Shown here piece by piece: positions 8,074-15,710 of a stretch of DNA of 64,000 bases. This DNA is from Actinomycetota bacterium (lineage in GTDB: Bacteria > Actinomycetota > Actinomycetes > S36-B12 > CAIYMF01): positions 1 to 64,000 of the forward strand of contig JAIUOK010000012.1 of assembly GCA_020161245.1 (NCBI GenBank). The letters are read 5' to 3'. Below the pieces are notes generated by a model. The model ran no database searches. It worked only from the letters and a program-made list of their open reading frames with translations, and was not told where the DNA came from. A program made the translations under genes and the position numbers. Position 1 is the stretch's first letter; each line of letters starts with the position of its first letter.

Positions 8074-8912
8074 CGGTTCCCTCCCTGGCGGGCGGCCCCG
8101 CCTGCTCGTCCGGCGGCCGGCTCCTGCCAGCCGAGCCGGCGGCTGATGGCGGCCGCGGCCTCGACCGCGTGCCGGGTGAAGCGGCGCAGGTTGGCGCCGT
8201 CGAGGCGCTGCACCGGGCCGGCGACCGAGAGCGCGGCGACGACCTGGCCGCGTGCATCGCGCACGGGTGCGGCCACCGAGGCGACGCCGATCTCGGACTC
8301 GTTGACGTTCTCCGCCCACCCCTGCACCCGCACCTGCGCCAGCTGGCGGCGCAGCGACTCGTGGTCGCCGATCGTGTAGGGCGTCTTCCGGGGCAGCCGC
8401 CACCCGAGCAGGATCTCGTCGAGCTCGGCGGGGGGCAGGTAGGCGAGCAGAACCTTGCCGGTCGAGGTGGAGTGCGCGTCGTTGCGGTGGCCCACGCGGC
8501 CGAACAGGCGGATGGTCTGCGGGCTCTCGCGCCGCTCGACGTAGACGACGTGGCGGCCGTCGAGCACGGCGACCTGCACGGTCTCCTTGGTCATGTTCCG
8601 CAGCTGGTCGATGACTGGGCTCGCAGCGCTGTGCAGGTCGTGGGCGGACTGCACGCTCGCGCCGAGCTCGTGCATGGTGAGCGAGAGGCGGTACATGCCG
8701 GTCTCGGCGTCCTGCTCGAGCAGCCGCTCGACGGTGAGCGTGTGCAGCAGCCGGTGGGTGGTGCTCTTGCCGATCCCGAGCCGGCGCGAGAGCTCGCTGA
8801 CGCCGATCTCCCGGTCGCCTTTCCCGAACTCCTTGAGCAGGCGGGCGGCGTTGGACACGCTGGCGAGCACCTGGGTGTCGCCGACGGGGCGCAGCTCCCG
8901 GGGCTGGGTCAT
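8070..8912 (-). CDS. IclR-family transcriptional regulator of the catabolic cluster
   Basis: This 280-residue regulator has an N-terminal winged helix-turn-helix ([20 protein letters not shown], about residues 37-56) and a C-terminal IclR effector domain with the typical [12 protein letters not shown] segment. IclR proteins commonly control aromatic degradation and bind aromatic acids or phenols. The ATG at 8912 overlaps the stop of the upstream gene. A 15-bp inverted repeat in the divergent promoter region (9634-9648) is its likely operator. Whether it activates or represses cannot be read from sequence; being second in the operon, it probably autoregulates. Confidence 0.93.
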   Translation of the reverse strand: MTQPRELRPVGDTQVLASVSNAARLLKEFGKGDREIGVSELSRRLGIGKSTTHRLLHTLTVERLLEQDAETGMYRLSLTMHELGASVQSAHDLHSAASPVIDQLRNMTKETVQVAVLDGRHVVYVERRESPQTIRLFGRVGHRNDAHSTSTGKVLLAYLPPAELDEILLGWRLPRKTPYTIGDHESLRRQLAQVRVQGWAENVNESEIGVASVAAPVRDARGQVVAALSVAGPVQRLDGANLRRFTRHAVEAAAAISRRLGWQEPAAGRAGGAARQGGNR

Positions 8913-9595
8913 CGCGGGCTCCCTGCGGGGTTGCGCACGGCCGCCAGCAGCGCCTGGCGGACGGCGGTGTCGTCGGCGCCGGCGTCGGCGCACACCTCGG
9001 CGACGCGCTCGTCGCGCGGCGCGATCTCCTGCGCCAGCAGCCGCATCGCCCGGTGCATCCCGAGCCGCTCGGCCAGGGCGAGCTCGTCGGCGAGCGCGGC
9101 CTTCGAGCCTGCGAGCGACCGGATGGTCTCGTGGTCGCGGTGCGACGCGGCGTGCTGGTTGGCCAGGGCGGTGCCGGCGTGCTGCGCGTGGTGGGCCGAG
9201 AGCCCGCCGCCGGGGGAGACCGAGAGGTGGTACACCACCTCGCCCACCCCGAGCACGCGCCGCACCTCGGCCGAGGCCGGCCCCTCGGACTCGTCGAGCA
9301 GACCGAGCGAGGGCACGACGACGGGGTCGAAGAAGCGCACGGTCCAGCGCAGGCCCGGCATCTCGCCGGCGATCTCCACCTCCGGGCCCTGCGGCACGGG
9401 AAGGCGGTCAGGGGTCGCCAGCACGTGCAGGTGGCGCACGCCGACGGCGAGCACGGTCACCTCGCCGGCGCGCACGAGCGGCAGCGCTGCCTGCTCGCCG
9501 ACCGGCAGCAGCCGGGCCTGGTCGAGGTACGCGCGGTGGAGGTGGGCGACGAAGGCGGCCATCGCATCGCGGAGCTGCCCGGGGTCGGCCGTCAT
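8909..9595 (-). CDS. Unknown protein, first gene of the lower-pathway operon, His-rich segment
   Basis: I do not recognise this 228-residue soluble protein. Its N-terminal half has beta-rich stretches (EVTVLAVGVRHLHVLATP) and mentions no known motif. The C-terminal half contains seven His in 22 residues (AHHAQHAGTALANQHAAS and following RDH), then long helices ending in ALLAAVRNPAG. The His cluster could bind metal. It is the promoter-proximal gene of the leftward operon and is coupled to the IclR gene by a four-base overlap, so it is probably a pathway protein (accessory enzyme or sensor). The ATG at 9595 lies seven bases after a TAGCGT hexamer, suggesting leaderless translation; upstream extension would enter the operator. 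Confidence 0.75.
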   Translation of the reverse strand: MTADPGQLRDAMAAFVAHLHRAYLDQARLLPVGEQAALPLVRAGEVTVLAVGVRHLHVLATPDRLPVPQGPEVEIAGEMPGLRWTVRFFDPVVVPSLGLLDESEGPASAEVRRVLGVGEVVYHLSVSPGGGLSAHHAQHAGTALANQHAASHRDHETIRSLAGSKAALADELALAERLGMHRAMRLLAQEIAPRDERVAEVCADAGADDTAVRQALLAAVRNPAGSPR

Positions 9596-9602
9596 GGATC
9601 GG

Positions 9603-9608
9603 ACGCTA
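9603..9608 (-). promoter_or_regulatory. -10 element of the leftward catabolic operon (leaderless)
   Basis: TAGCGT on the minus strand ends seven bases before the ATG at 9595. With no Shine-Dalgarno sequence, transcription probably starts at or next to the start codon. Confidence 0.5.
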
Positions 9609-9633
9609 CGCCGAACGCGTCCCGCATGGGGGG

Positions 9634-9648
9634 ACATCGGTCCGATGT
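9634..9648. promoter_or_regulatory. Candidate IclR operator between the divergent operons
   Basis: ACATCGG and CCGATGT are perfect inverted arms around a single T. Outer bases also show partial symmetry (CCCGCA at 9621-9626 against TGCGGG at 9648-9653). The repeat lies between the two inferred -10 boxes (9603-9608 and 9665-9670), about where both -35 regions should be, so a bound dimer could act on both promoters. The IclR gene is second in the leftward operon. Confidence 0.55.
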
Positions 9649-9664
9649 GCGGGACAGCCAGTCC

Positions 9665-9670
9665 TACCTT
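9665..9670 (+). promoter_or_regulatory. -10 element of the rightward catabolic operon (leaderless)
   Basis: TACCTT ends seven bases before the ATG of the first extradiol dioxygenase at 9678, with no ribosome-binding site between, the same geometry as the opposite promoter. Confidence 0.5.
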
Positions 9671-9677
9671 CCCGGTT

Positions 9678-10586
9678 ATGGGAGTCCTCCGGCTGAGCCA
9701 CGTGGATGTGACCGTCACCGACCTCGACCTCGCCACGGCGTACTACACCGAGGTCATGGGGATGCTCGTCGTCGAGCGCGACGCCGAGTCCGTCTACCTC
9801 AAGTGCTGGGACGAGGTCGACCACCACTCGCTGCGCCTGGTCTACGCGCCGCGGGTGGGCTTCGACCTCATGAGCTTCAAGGTCGAGCGCGACGACGACC
9901 TGTCCGAGCTCGAGAACGCTGTCACCCGCTACGGCTTCCCCGTGCAGCGGGTGAGCAAGGGGGAGTCGATCGGCCAGGGCGAGTCGATCCGCTTCTCGAC
10001 GCCGTCCGGCCATGTGATGGAGCTCGTGCACGACGTCGAGAAGGTCGGCGGCGCGCTGCCGAAGATCAACCCGGCGCCGTTCGTGCCAGGCCTGTCCGGC
10101 ATCGCGCCCCCGCGCATGGACCACCTGCTGGTCACTGCGGAGGAGGTCGGCGAGGCGACGACGTTCTACACCAACGTCCTCGGGTTCCGGGTCACCGAGC
10201 AGATGCTCGACGGCAACGGGCACCAGATCGGCACGTGGATGGAGCGGTCGCACTCGCCGCACGACCTCGCCGTCGTCGCCGGGCCGAACGGCGGCCTGCA
10301 CCACTTCGCCTACTGGCTCGACGACTGGGAGGCCGTGCGCAAGGCGGCCGACACGCTCGCCTACAACGGCATCCAGATCGACATCGGCCCGACGCGCCAC
10401 GGCGTCACCCGCGGCAGCACGATCTACTTCTTCGACCCGCTGGGCACCCGCAACGAGGTGTTCACCGGCGGCTACCGCCCCGACCCCGACTTCCCCACGA
10501 TCACCTGGACCGAGGACAACATCGGCCGCGCCGTCTTCTACTACGAGGGCGAGCTCAACGACCGCTTCATGAAGGTGCACACCTGA
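9678..10586 (+). CDS. Extradiol ring-cleavage dioxygenase (catechol 2,3-dioxygenase type), copy 1
   Basis: This 302-residue two-domain VOC protein cleaves catecholic rings next to the hydroxyl pair. Iron ligands are visible at His149 (MDHLLV), His208 (GGLHHF) and Glu260 (TRNEVF). Second-sphere catalytic residues His195, His241 and Tyr250 sit at spacings matching XylE. IYFFDPLGTRNE fits the extradiol signature. LKCWDEVDHHSLRL in domain 1 resembles catechol 2,3-dioxygenases more than biphenyldiol enzymes. It opens the rightward operon and is followed by a close paralogue with a one-base stop-start overlap. The exact catechol is unknown. Confidence 0.93.
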   Translation: MGVLRLSHVDVTVTDLDLATAYYTEVMGMLVVERDAESVYLKCWDEVDHHSLRLVYAPRVGFDLMSFKVERDDDLSELENAVTRYGFPVQRVSKGESIGQGESIRFSTPSGHVMELVHDVEKVGGALPKINPAPFVPGLSGIAPPRMDHLLVTAEEVGEATTFYTNVLGFRVTEQMLDGNGHQIGTWMERSHSPHDLAVVAGPNGGLHHFAYWLDDWEAVRKAADTLAYNGIQIDIGPTRHGVTRGSTIYFFDPLGTRNEVFTGGYRPDPDFPTITWTEDNIGRAVFYYEGELNDRFMKVHT

Positions 10587-11497
10587 TGAGCATCCTGCGC
10601 CTCTCCCACGTCGAGGTCCGCGTGCCCGACCTCGAGCTGGCCACGGCCTACTACTGCGAGGTCGTCGGCCTCATCGAGACCGCCCGCGAGCCGGGTCGCG
10701 TCTTCCTCAAGTGCTGGGACGAGCACCAGCACCACTCGACCGTGCTCACCTTCGAGCCCACCCACGGCCTCAACCACTTCGGCTTCAAGGTCACCGAGCG
10801 CGAGGACCTCGACGAGTACGCCGGGCGGCTCAAGGAGGCCGGCATCGACGTCGTGCGCTACGCGGCCGGCGAGTGGGGCCCGGGCCACGGCGAGTCGATC
10901 CGCTTCACGCTGCCGAGCGGCCACTCGATGGAGCTGGTCCACGGCATGCAGCAGATCGGCAACCTGCTCCCGCTCACCAACCCGCCGCCCAAGCCGATGG
11001 GCCTGGTCGGCATCGCGCCCCCGCGCATCGACCACCTGTTCCTCACGGCCGAGGACGTCGGCGCGATGACCGACTTCTTCGTCGACGTGCTCGACTTCCG
11101 CGTCACCGAGCAGGTCGTCGGCGACGACGGCTTCCGCATCGCGACGTGGCTCGAGGTCTCGCACGCCAGCCACGACATCGCCCTGGTCACCGGCCCCAAC
11201 GGCGGGCTGCACCACTTCGCGTGGGCGGTCGAGGACTGGACCGCCATCCGCGACGCCGCCGACGCCTGCGCCTACCACGGCGTCCGGGTCGAGAAGAACC
11301 CCACGCGCCACGGCGCCACGCGCGGGCACTGCCTGTACTTCTTCGACCCCGTGGGCAACCGCAACGAGGTCTTCACCGGCGGCTACTGGGTCGACCCCGA
11401 CAGCGAGCCGACCGTCTGGACGGAGGCCGAGATGGGCCGAGCGCTGTTCTGGTACGACGGCGTCGTCGACCAGAAGTTCCTGACGGTGCACACGTGA
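10586..11497 (+). CDS. Extradiol ring-cleavage dioxygenase (catechol 2,3-dioxygenase type), copy 2
   Basis: This 303-residue paralogue of the preceding gene keeps all the iron ligands (His150, His209, Glu261) and the second-sphere His242 and Tyr251, so both copies should be active. The two differ most around residues 52-100, where domain 1 packs on the active site, and in the linker near 130-140. Tandem type I extradiol enzymes usually differ in substrate range or form a heteromer. Its ATG overlaps the previous stop by one base (TGATG), and its own stop overlaps the phosphatase start by four. Confidence 0.93.
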   Translation: MSILRLSHVEVRVPDLELATAYYCEVVGLIETAREPGRVFLKCWDEHQHHSTVLTFEPTHGLNHFGFKVTEREDLDEYAGRLKEAGIDVVRYAAGEWGPGHGESIRFTLPSGHSMELVHGMQQIGNLLPLTNPPPKPMGLVGIAPPRIDHLFLTAEDVGAMTDFFVDVLDFRVTEQVVGDDGFRIATWLEVSHASHDIALVTGPNGGLHHFAWAVEDWTAIRDAADACAYHGVRVEKNPTRHGATRGHCLYFFDPVGNRNEVFTGGYWVDPDSEPTVWTEAEMGRALFWYDGVVDQKFLTVHT

Positions 11498-12588
11498 CCG
11501 CCGTCGTGCCGGGCCGCGAGGAGACCACGCGGGCCCCGCTGCCCACCACCGAGCGCCCCGACGCGCCGGCCTACCTCGCGCGCTACCGCGCCCGCGAGGC
11601 GCAGGCCCGCGAGCAGGTCGAGACCGCCGACGACCCGAACGTGCCTCTCTACCTGCGCCGCTTCCGGGAGCGCAAGGAGAGCATCGACCCGTTCCAGAAC
11701 CGCGTCACCACCGAGGACGGCCAGGACCTCGGCACCACGCGCGGCTGGGCGGAGGTCACCCGCACCAAGGAGATCGTCCCCGAGCGCCGCGAGCAGGCGG
11801 CTAAGGCGGTCACGGACGTGTACTTCGTGCGCCACGGCGAGACGCAGGGCTACTCGTCGGAGTCCGGCCTCACCCCGCTCGGCGCGTGGCAGGCCCACCG
11901 CCGCGGGCAGGAGCTGGCCCGCCGCGTCATGAACGGCCACACCGTGCGGATGGCGTGCGCCGACACCAACCGCGCCCGGCAGACGGCCGAGGGCCTGCGC
12001 CGCGGCATGCTCGACGGCATGGAGCTCTTCGGCCGCACGGCGGAGGTGGGCGACATCGTCGCCTACGACGAGTTCCAGAACTTCGGCGTGGCCACGCCCG
12101 AGGGCGTCCGCGACGTCACCTCGGCCTTCCGCCTGTACGCCAAGGAGATCGAGAAGTACGAGCGCCTGTCGATGGGCGAGCGGCCGGGCTGGCTGGTCGA
12201 GATCGACCGGTTCTGGAAGATCCAGCAGGGCGGCGGCGACCCGATCACCCACTGGCTGACGATGCCGCTCATCCACTTCGAGCCGCCCGTGTCGGCCGTG
12301 CGGCGGTTCTGGAAGGGCCTGCTGCGCATCCACACCGAGACGCCCGGCAACTCGGTGGTCGTGGCCACCCACTCCGGCCCGATCCGGGCCTTCGCCACGT
12401 GGGCCATGGGCTACGACCCCGGCGAGCCGTTCAACACCGAGTTCGTGCGCGTGCGCCTGCTCGACGGCGGCGTCACCGCTCTCGTCCTCTACCGCAACCG
12501 CGTGCAGGAGGTCCACGTGCCGGACCTCGCTGCGACGCCGGACTGGTGGCGCACGACCAGCATCGTCAACGACGACGAGGAGGCCTGA
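11494..12588 (+). CDS. Histidine-phosphatase superfamily protein with long N-terminal extension
   Basis: This 364-residue protein has the phosphoglycerate-mutase-like active site: VYFVRHGETQG gives catalytic His114, and VVVATHSGPIRAF supplies the second His. About 105 residues precede the core, rich in Arg and Glu with a YLARYRARE / YLRRFRER repeat-like pattern, which is unusual for the family. The core is also enlarged, with a long insertion before the second His. GTG start with a four-base overlap to the dioxygenase stop. Between extradiol dioxygenase and aryl-kinase genes, it most likely hydrolyses a phosphorylated aromatic intermediate; alternatively it could act on the phosphohistidine of the downstream enzyme. 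Both are inference. Confidence 0.85.
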   Translation: MTAVVPGREETTRAPLPTTERPDAPAYLARYRAREAQAREQVETADDPNVPLYLRRFRERKESIDPFQNRVTTEDGQDLGTTRGWAEVTRTKEIVPERREQAAKAVTDVYFVRHGETQGYSSESGLTPLGAWQAHRRGQELARRVMNGHTVRMACADTNRARQTAEGLRRGMLDGMELFGRTAEVGDIVAYDEFQNFGVATPEGVRDVTSAFRLYAKEIEKYERLSMGERPGWLVEIDRFWKIQQGGGDPITHWLTMPLIHFEPPVSAVRRFWKGLLRIHTETPGNSVVVATHSGPIRAFATWAMGYDPGEPFNTEFVRVRLLDGGVTALVLYRNRVQEVHVPDLAATPDWWRTTSIVNDDEEA

Positions 12589-13682
12589 TGACCACGACCA
12601 TCACCTGGTTCGAGAGCTACTGGGCCGGGATGAAGTCCGAGGTCGGCGGCAAGGCCGCGAGCCTCGGCGAGATGACCGGCGCCGGCCTGCCCGTACCCCC
12701 CGGCTTCGCCGTGACGACGTCGGCCTACCGGCGGGCCCGCGACGAGTCAGACCTCGACGCCCACATCGCCCGGCTGCTGCACGGCCTCGACATCACCGAC
12801 ACCGACATGGTGTCCGAGCGCTGCGCCAAGATCCGCCAGCACATCGCGACGATGCCGATCCCCGAGGGCATCGAGCTGCAGATCCGCGGCGCCTACCTCG
12901 AGCTCGGCGCCAGGTTCGGCATGAAGGACGTGCCGGTCGCGGTTCGGTCGTCGGCGACGTCCGAGGACTCCCCGGACGCCTCGTTCGCCGGGGAGCACGA
13001 CACGTACCTGTGGGTGCGCGGCGCCGAGGACGTCATCGATGCCGTCCGCCGTTGCTGGGCGAGCCTGTTCACCGACCGCGCCACCTGCTACCGGGTCGAG
13101 ATGGGCTACGAGCACCGCAGCGTCGAGATGTGCGTCGTCATCCAGAAGATGGTGCACCCCAAGGCGGCAGGCGTTGCCTTCACGCTCGACCCCACCAACG
13201 GCGACCGCTCGCAGGTGGCCATCGACGCCGCCTGGGGCTTCGGCGAGGGGGTCGTGGCCGGCGAGGTCACGCCGGACAACTACCGCGTCGACAAGGTGAT
13301 GCTCGACATCACCAAGCGCATCGTCAGCGAGAAGACCCACGAGTACGTGCTGACCGACCACGACACGGTCGAGCGGGTCGAGACCCTGCCCGAGCGGGCA
13401 TCCGCACCCTGCCTCACCGACAGCGAGATCAAGGCGATCGCGCGCCTCGCCAAGACCGCGGAGCGGCACTACGGCTGCCCGCAGGACATCGAGTGGGCGG
13501 TCGACGTCGACCTGCCGGAGGGCGACAACATCATCCTCCTCCAGTCGCGGCCCGAGACCGTGTGGAGCAAGAAGGGGCCCATCACCGTGGTGGCGCCCGG
13601 CCAGAAGACCGGCGACTACATGTCGAGCATCGTCTCGACGCTCATGTCGCCGCTGTACACGAAGGGTCCGGACGGTTCCTGA
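12588..13682 (+). CDS. Phenylphosphate synthase-like ATP-grasp subunit (PpsB/CreI-type)
   Basis: This 364-residue protein equals the N-terminal, ATP-binding third of PEP synthase. VGGKAASLGEM (residues 19-29), VAVRSSATSEDSPDASFAG with its phosphate-binding Arg, GVAFTLDP, and DIEWAVD ... LLQSRPET are all present. It lacks the phosphohistidine and PEP-binding domains, which in PEP synthase are on the same chain. In Thauera phenylphosphate synthase and in the Corynebacterium p-cresol kinase CreHI, this domain is a separate subunit that phosphorylates the His of its partner with ATP, releasing AMP and phosphate. The partner gene is next. It overlaps the phosphatase stop by one base. Confidence 0.88.
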   Translation: MTTTITWFESYWAGMKSEVGGKAASLGEMTGAGLPVPPGFAVTTSAYRRARDESDLDAHIARLLHGLDITDTDMVSERCAKIRQHIATMPIPEGIELQIRGAYLELGARFGMKDVPVAVRSSATSEDSPDASFAGEHDTYLWVRGAEDVIDAVRRCWASLFTDRATCYRVEMGYEHRSVEMCVVIQKMVHPKAAGVAFTLDPTNGDRSQVAIDAAWGFGEGVVAGEVTPDNYRVDKVMLDITKRIVSEKTHEYVLTDHDTVERVETLPERASAPCLTDSEIKAIARLAKTAERHYGCPQDIEWAVDVDLPEGDNIILLQSRPETVWSKKGPITVVAPGQKTGDYMSSIVSTLMSPLYTKGPDGS

Positions 13683-13776
13683 CCGGCCGTTCGGCAGCAC
13701 CAGTACGACCCGGGCACGCGCGGCGTGCACGGCCACCCCAGTGAGAACACCCGCAAGGGATCGAGAAGGAGACCGC

Positions 13777-15585
13777 ATGGCTGGGTTCCCGCTGCCGTCG
13801 GAGATCACCACTCCGCCCGGCGCAGAAGGCTGGCAGGAGCTGTACTCGTACTCGTCGACGTGCAGCCCCGCGCGCGCCGCGTACGAGGACTCGATGTTCT
13901 GGTTCCAGGACGGCGTGCACTGGCCCAAGGCCCTGCTCCCGTGGGACGCCTCCCTCATGGAGTTGGCCATCATGTCGCTGTCGCAGTACAACACCCGGCA
14001 CCTGCTCGTGCCGCCGGCGAACGGCATCGACTACCGCATCGTCAACGGCTACACGTACCTGTCGCCGGTGCCGGCCCCCGAGGCCGACATCCCCGCCCGC
14101 GCCGAGCACTTCATGCAGCGCGCCGGCCACTACTTCATGAACTGGAACGAGCTCTACGACAACTGGCTGGTCAAGATCCGCGACCTCGTCAAGGAGATGG
14201 AGGGCATCAGCTTCGAGCCGCTGCCCGACATCGAGCCGCTCGAGGTCGTGACCTCCGGTGCCGGAAAGGGCTCGGGCGGCGACCTGCAGGCCAACTACCT
14301 CAAGCTGCTCACCTGTGCGAGCACCCTGTGGCAGTACCACTTCGAGTTCCTCAACCTCGGCTACGCCGCCTACCTCGACTTCTTCGGGTTCTGCAAGACG
14401 GCGTTCCCGGGCATCTCCGACCTCGCCATCGCCAAGATGGTGGCGGGTGTCGAGGTCGACCTGTTCCGTCCGGACGAGGAGCTCAAGCGCCTGGCCCGGA
14501 TGGCGGTCGACACCGGCATCACCGACGCCTTCAAGCTCGGCGACGTGGAGGGCACCTGCGAGGCCCTGCGCGCCAAGGGCGAGGCGGGCCAGGCCTGGAT
14601 CTCGTCCTTCCAGCAGTCGGCCGAGCCGTGGTTCAACTTCTCGACCGGCTCCGGGTTCTCCAGCCAGGACAAGATCTGGATCGAGCACGTCGAGATCCCG
14701 TTCGACTTCATCAAGGGCTACATCGACAACCTGCAGAAGGGCGACGACATCGCCCGCCCGACCGAGGCCATCTCGGCCGAGCGCGACCGCATCGTCAGCG
14801 AGTACGCCGCCCTGCTGGCGTCGGACGAGGACCGCGAGGCCTTCAACGGCAAGCTCGGCCTGGCCCGCGTGGTGTTCCCGTACGTCGAGAACCACAACTT
14901 CTACGTCGAGCACTGGAGCCACTCGGTCATCTGGCGCAAGATGAAGGACCTCGGCGGCGTCCTGGCCAAGGAGGGCTTCTTCGAGGAGCCCGAGGACATC
15001 TTCTTCATGAAGCGCCACGAGATCCCCGACGCGCTGTTCGACCTGTTCTGCGCGTGGGCCGCGCCGGCCCAGCCCGCGGGCCCGTCGTACTGGCCGCCGA
15101 TCATCGCCAAGCGCAAGTCGATCCACGCGGCGCTCAACCAGTGGAAGCCGACGCCCGCCCTCGGCACGCCGCCGGAGGTCGTCACCGAGCCCTTCACGAT
15201 CATGCTCTGGGGCATCACGTCGGACTCCATCGCCAGCTGGCTCGGCGGCGGGGCGAGCGACGACGGCTCCCTCGGCGGCATGGCGGCGTCGCCCGGCGTC
15301 GAGGAGGGCCTGGCCCGCGTCATCTTCGGGCCGGACCAGATCAACGAGGTGCAGGAGGGCGAGATCCTCGTCGCCCCGCTCACCGCGCCGAGCTGGGCCC
15401 CGATCTTCGGCAAGATCAAGGCCACCGTCACCGACACCGGCGGCATGATGAGCCACGCCGCCATCGTCTGCCGCGAGTACGGGCTGCCGGCTGTCACGGG
15501 CACCGGCTTCGCGACGTCGACCATCAAGACCGGCCAGCGGATCCGCGTCGACGGGTCCAACGGCAAGGTGACGATCCTCGACTGA
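13777..15585 (+). CDS. Phenylphosphate synthase-like phosphohistidine subunit (PpsA/CreH-type)
   Basis: This 602-residue protein ends in a PEP-utilising mobile domain with catalytic His560 in TGGMMSHAAIVCRE. The preceding roughly 480 residues resemble the aryl-substrate domain of phenylphosphate synthase subunit A, not the TIM-barrel PEP domain of PEP synthase, which is absent. The phospho-His would pass phosphate to a phenolic hydroxyl. The aromatic-rich segment FFGFCKTAFPG and following may line the substrate pocket. ATG chosen for the GAGAAGGAG upstream. A 94-bp gap holding a small GC hairpin separates it from the ATP-grasp gene. A rifampicin-phosphotransferase-like activity on another phenol cannot be excluded. 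Confidence 0.87.
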   Translation: MAGFPLPSEITTPPGAEGWQELYSYSSTCSPARAAYEDSMFWFQDGVHWPKALLPWDASLMELAIMSLSQYNTRHLLVPPANGIDYRIVNGYTYLSPVPAPEADIPARAEHFMQRAGHYFMNWNELYDNWLVKIRDLVKEMEGISFEPLPDIEPLEVVTSGAGKGSGGDLQANYLKLLTCASTLWQYHFEFLNLGYAAYLDFFGFCKTAFPGISDLAIAKMVAGVEVDLFRPDEELKRLARMAVDTGITDAFKLGDVEGTCEALRAKGEAGQAWISSFQQSAEPWFNFSTGSGFSSQDKIWIEHVEIPFDFIKGYIDNLQKGDDIARPTEAISAERDRIVSEYAALLASDEDREAFNGKLGLARVVFPYVENHNFYVEHWSHSVIWRKMKDLGGVLAKEGFFEEPEDIFFMKRHEIPDALFDLFCAWAAPAQPAGPSYWPPIIAKRKSIHAALNQWKPTPALGTPPEVVTEPFTIMLWGITSDSIASWLGGGASDDGSLGGMAASPGVEEGLARVIFGPDQINEVQEGEILVAPLTAPSWAPIFGKIKATVTDTGGMMSHAAIVCREYGLPAVTGTGFATSTIKTGQRIRVDGSNGKVTILD

Positions 15586-15618
15586 CGTCGCCGTCCAGCC
15601 AGGCGACGTCGACACGCG

Positions 15619-15655
15619 TCCCGCCGGGAGGTCCGAGAAGGCCCTCCCGGCGGGA
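15619..15655 (+). terminator. Strong hairpin between the aryl-phosphotransferase and Rieske oxygenase genes
   Basis: Two perfect 13-base arms (TCCCGCCGGGAGG and its complement) flank an 11-nt loop, 34 bp after the phosphotransferase stop. No U-tract follows and the Rieske gene starts 55 bp later in the same direction. It may partly terminate, mark an RNA-processing site or protect the upstream message, setting unequal expression of the two halves of the operon. Confidence 0.55.
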
Positions 15656-15710
15656 ACTCCAGGCGACACTCGGACGTAGACCCCCAGCAGAAGCAGGAAA
15701 GAGGACCGCG

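Noticed and set aside
12588-15585. Annotation of the pair as a split PEP synthase or pyruvate phosphate dikinase.
   Set aside because: The C-terminal PEP-binding barrel is missing from both proteins, and the pair lies in an aromatic cluster, as in phenylphosphate synthase. A rifampicin-phosphotransferase-like role remains a minor alternative.
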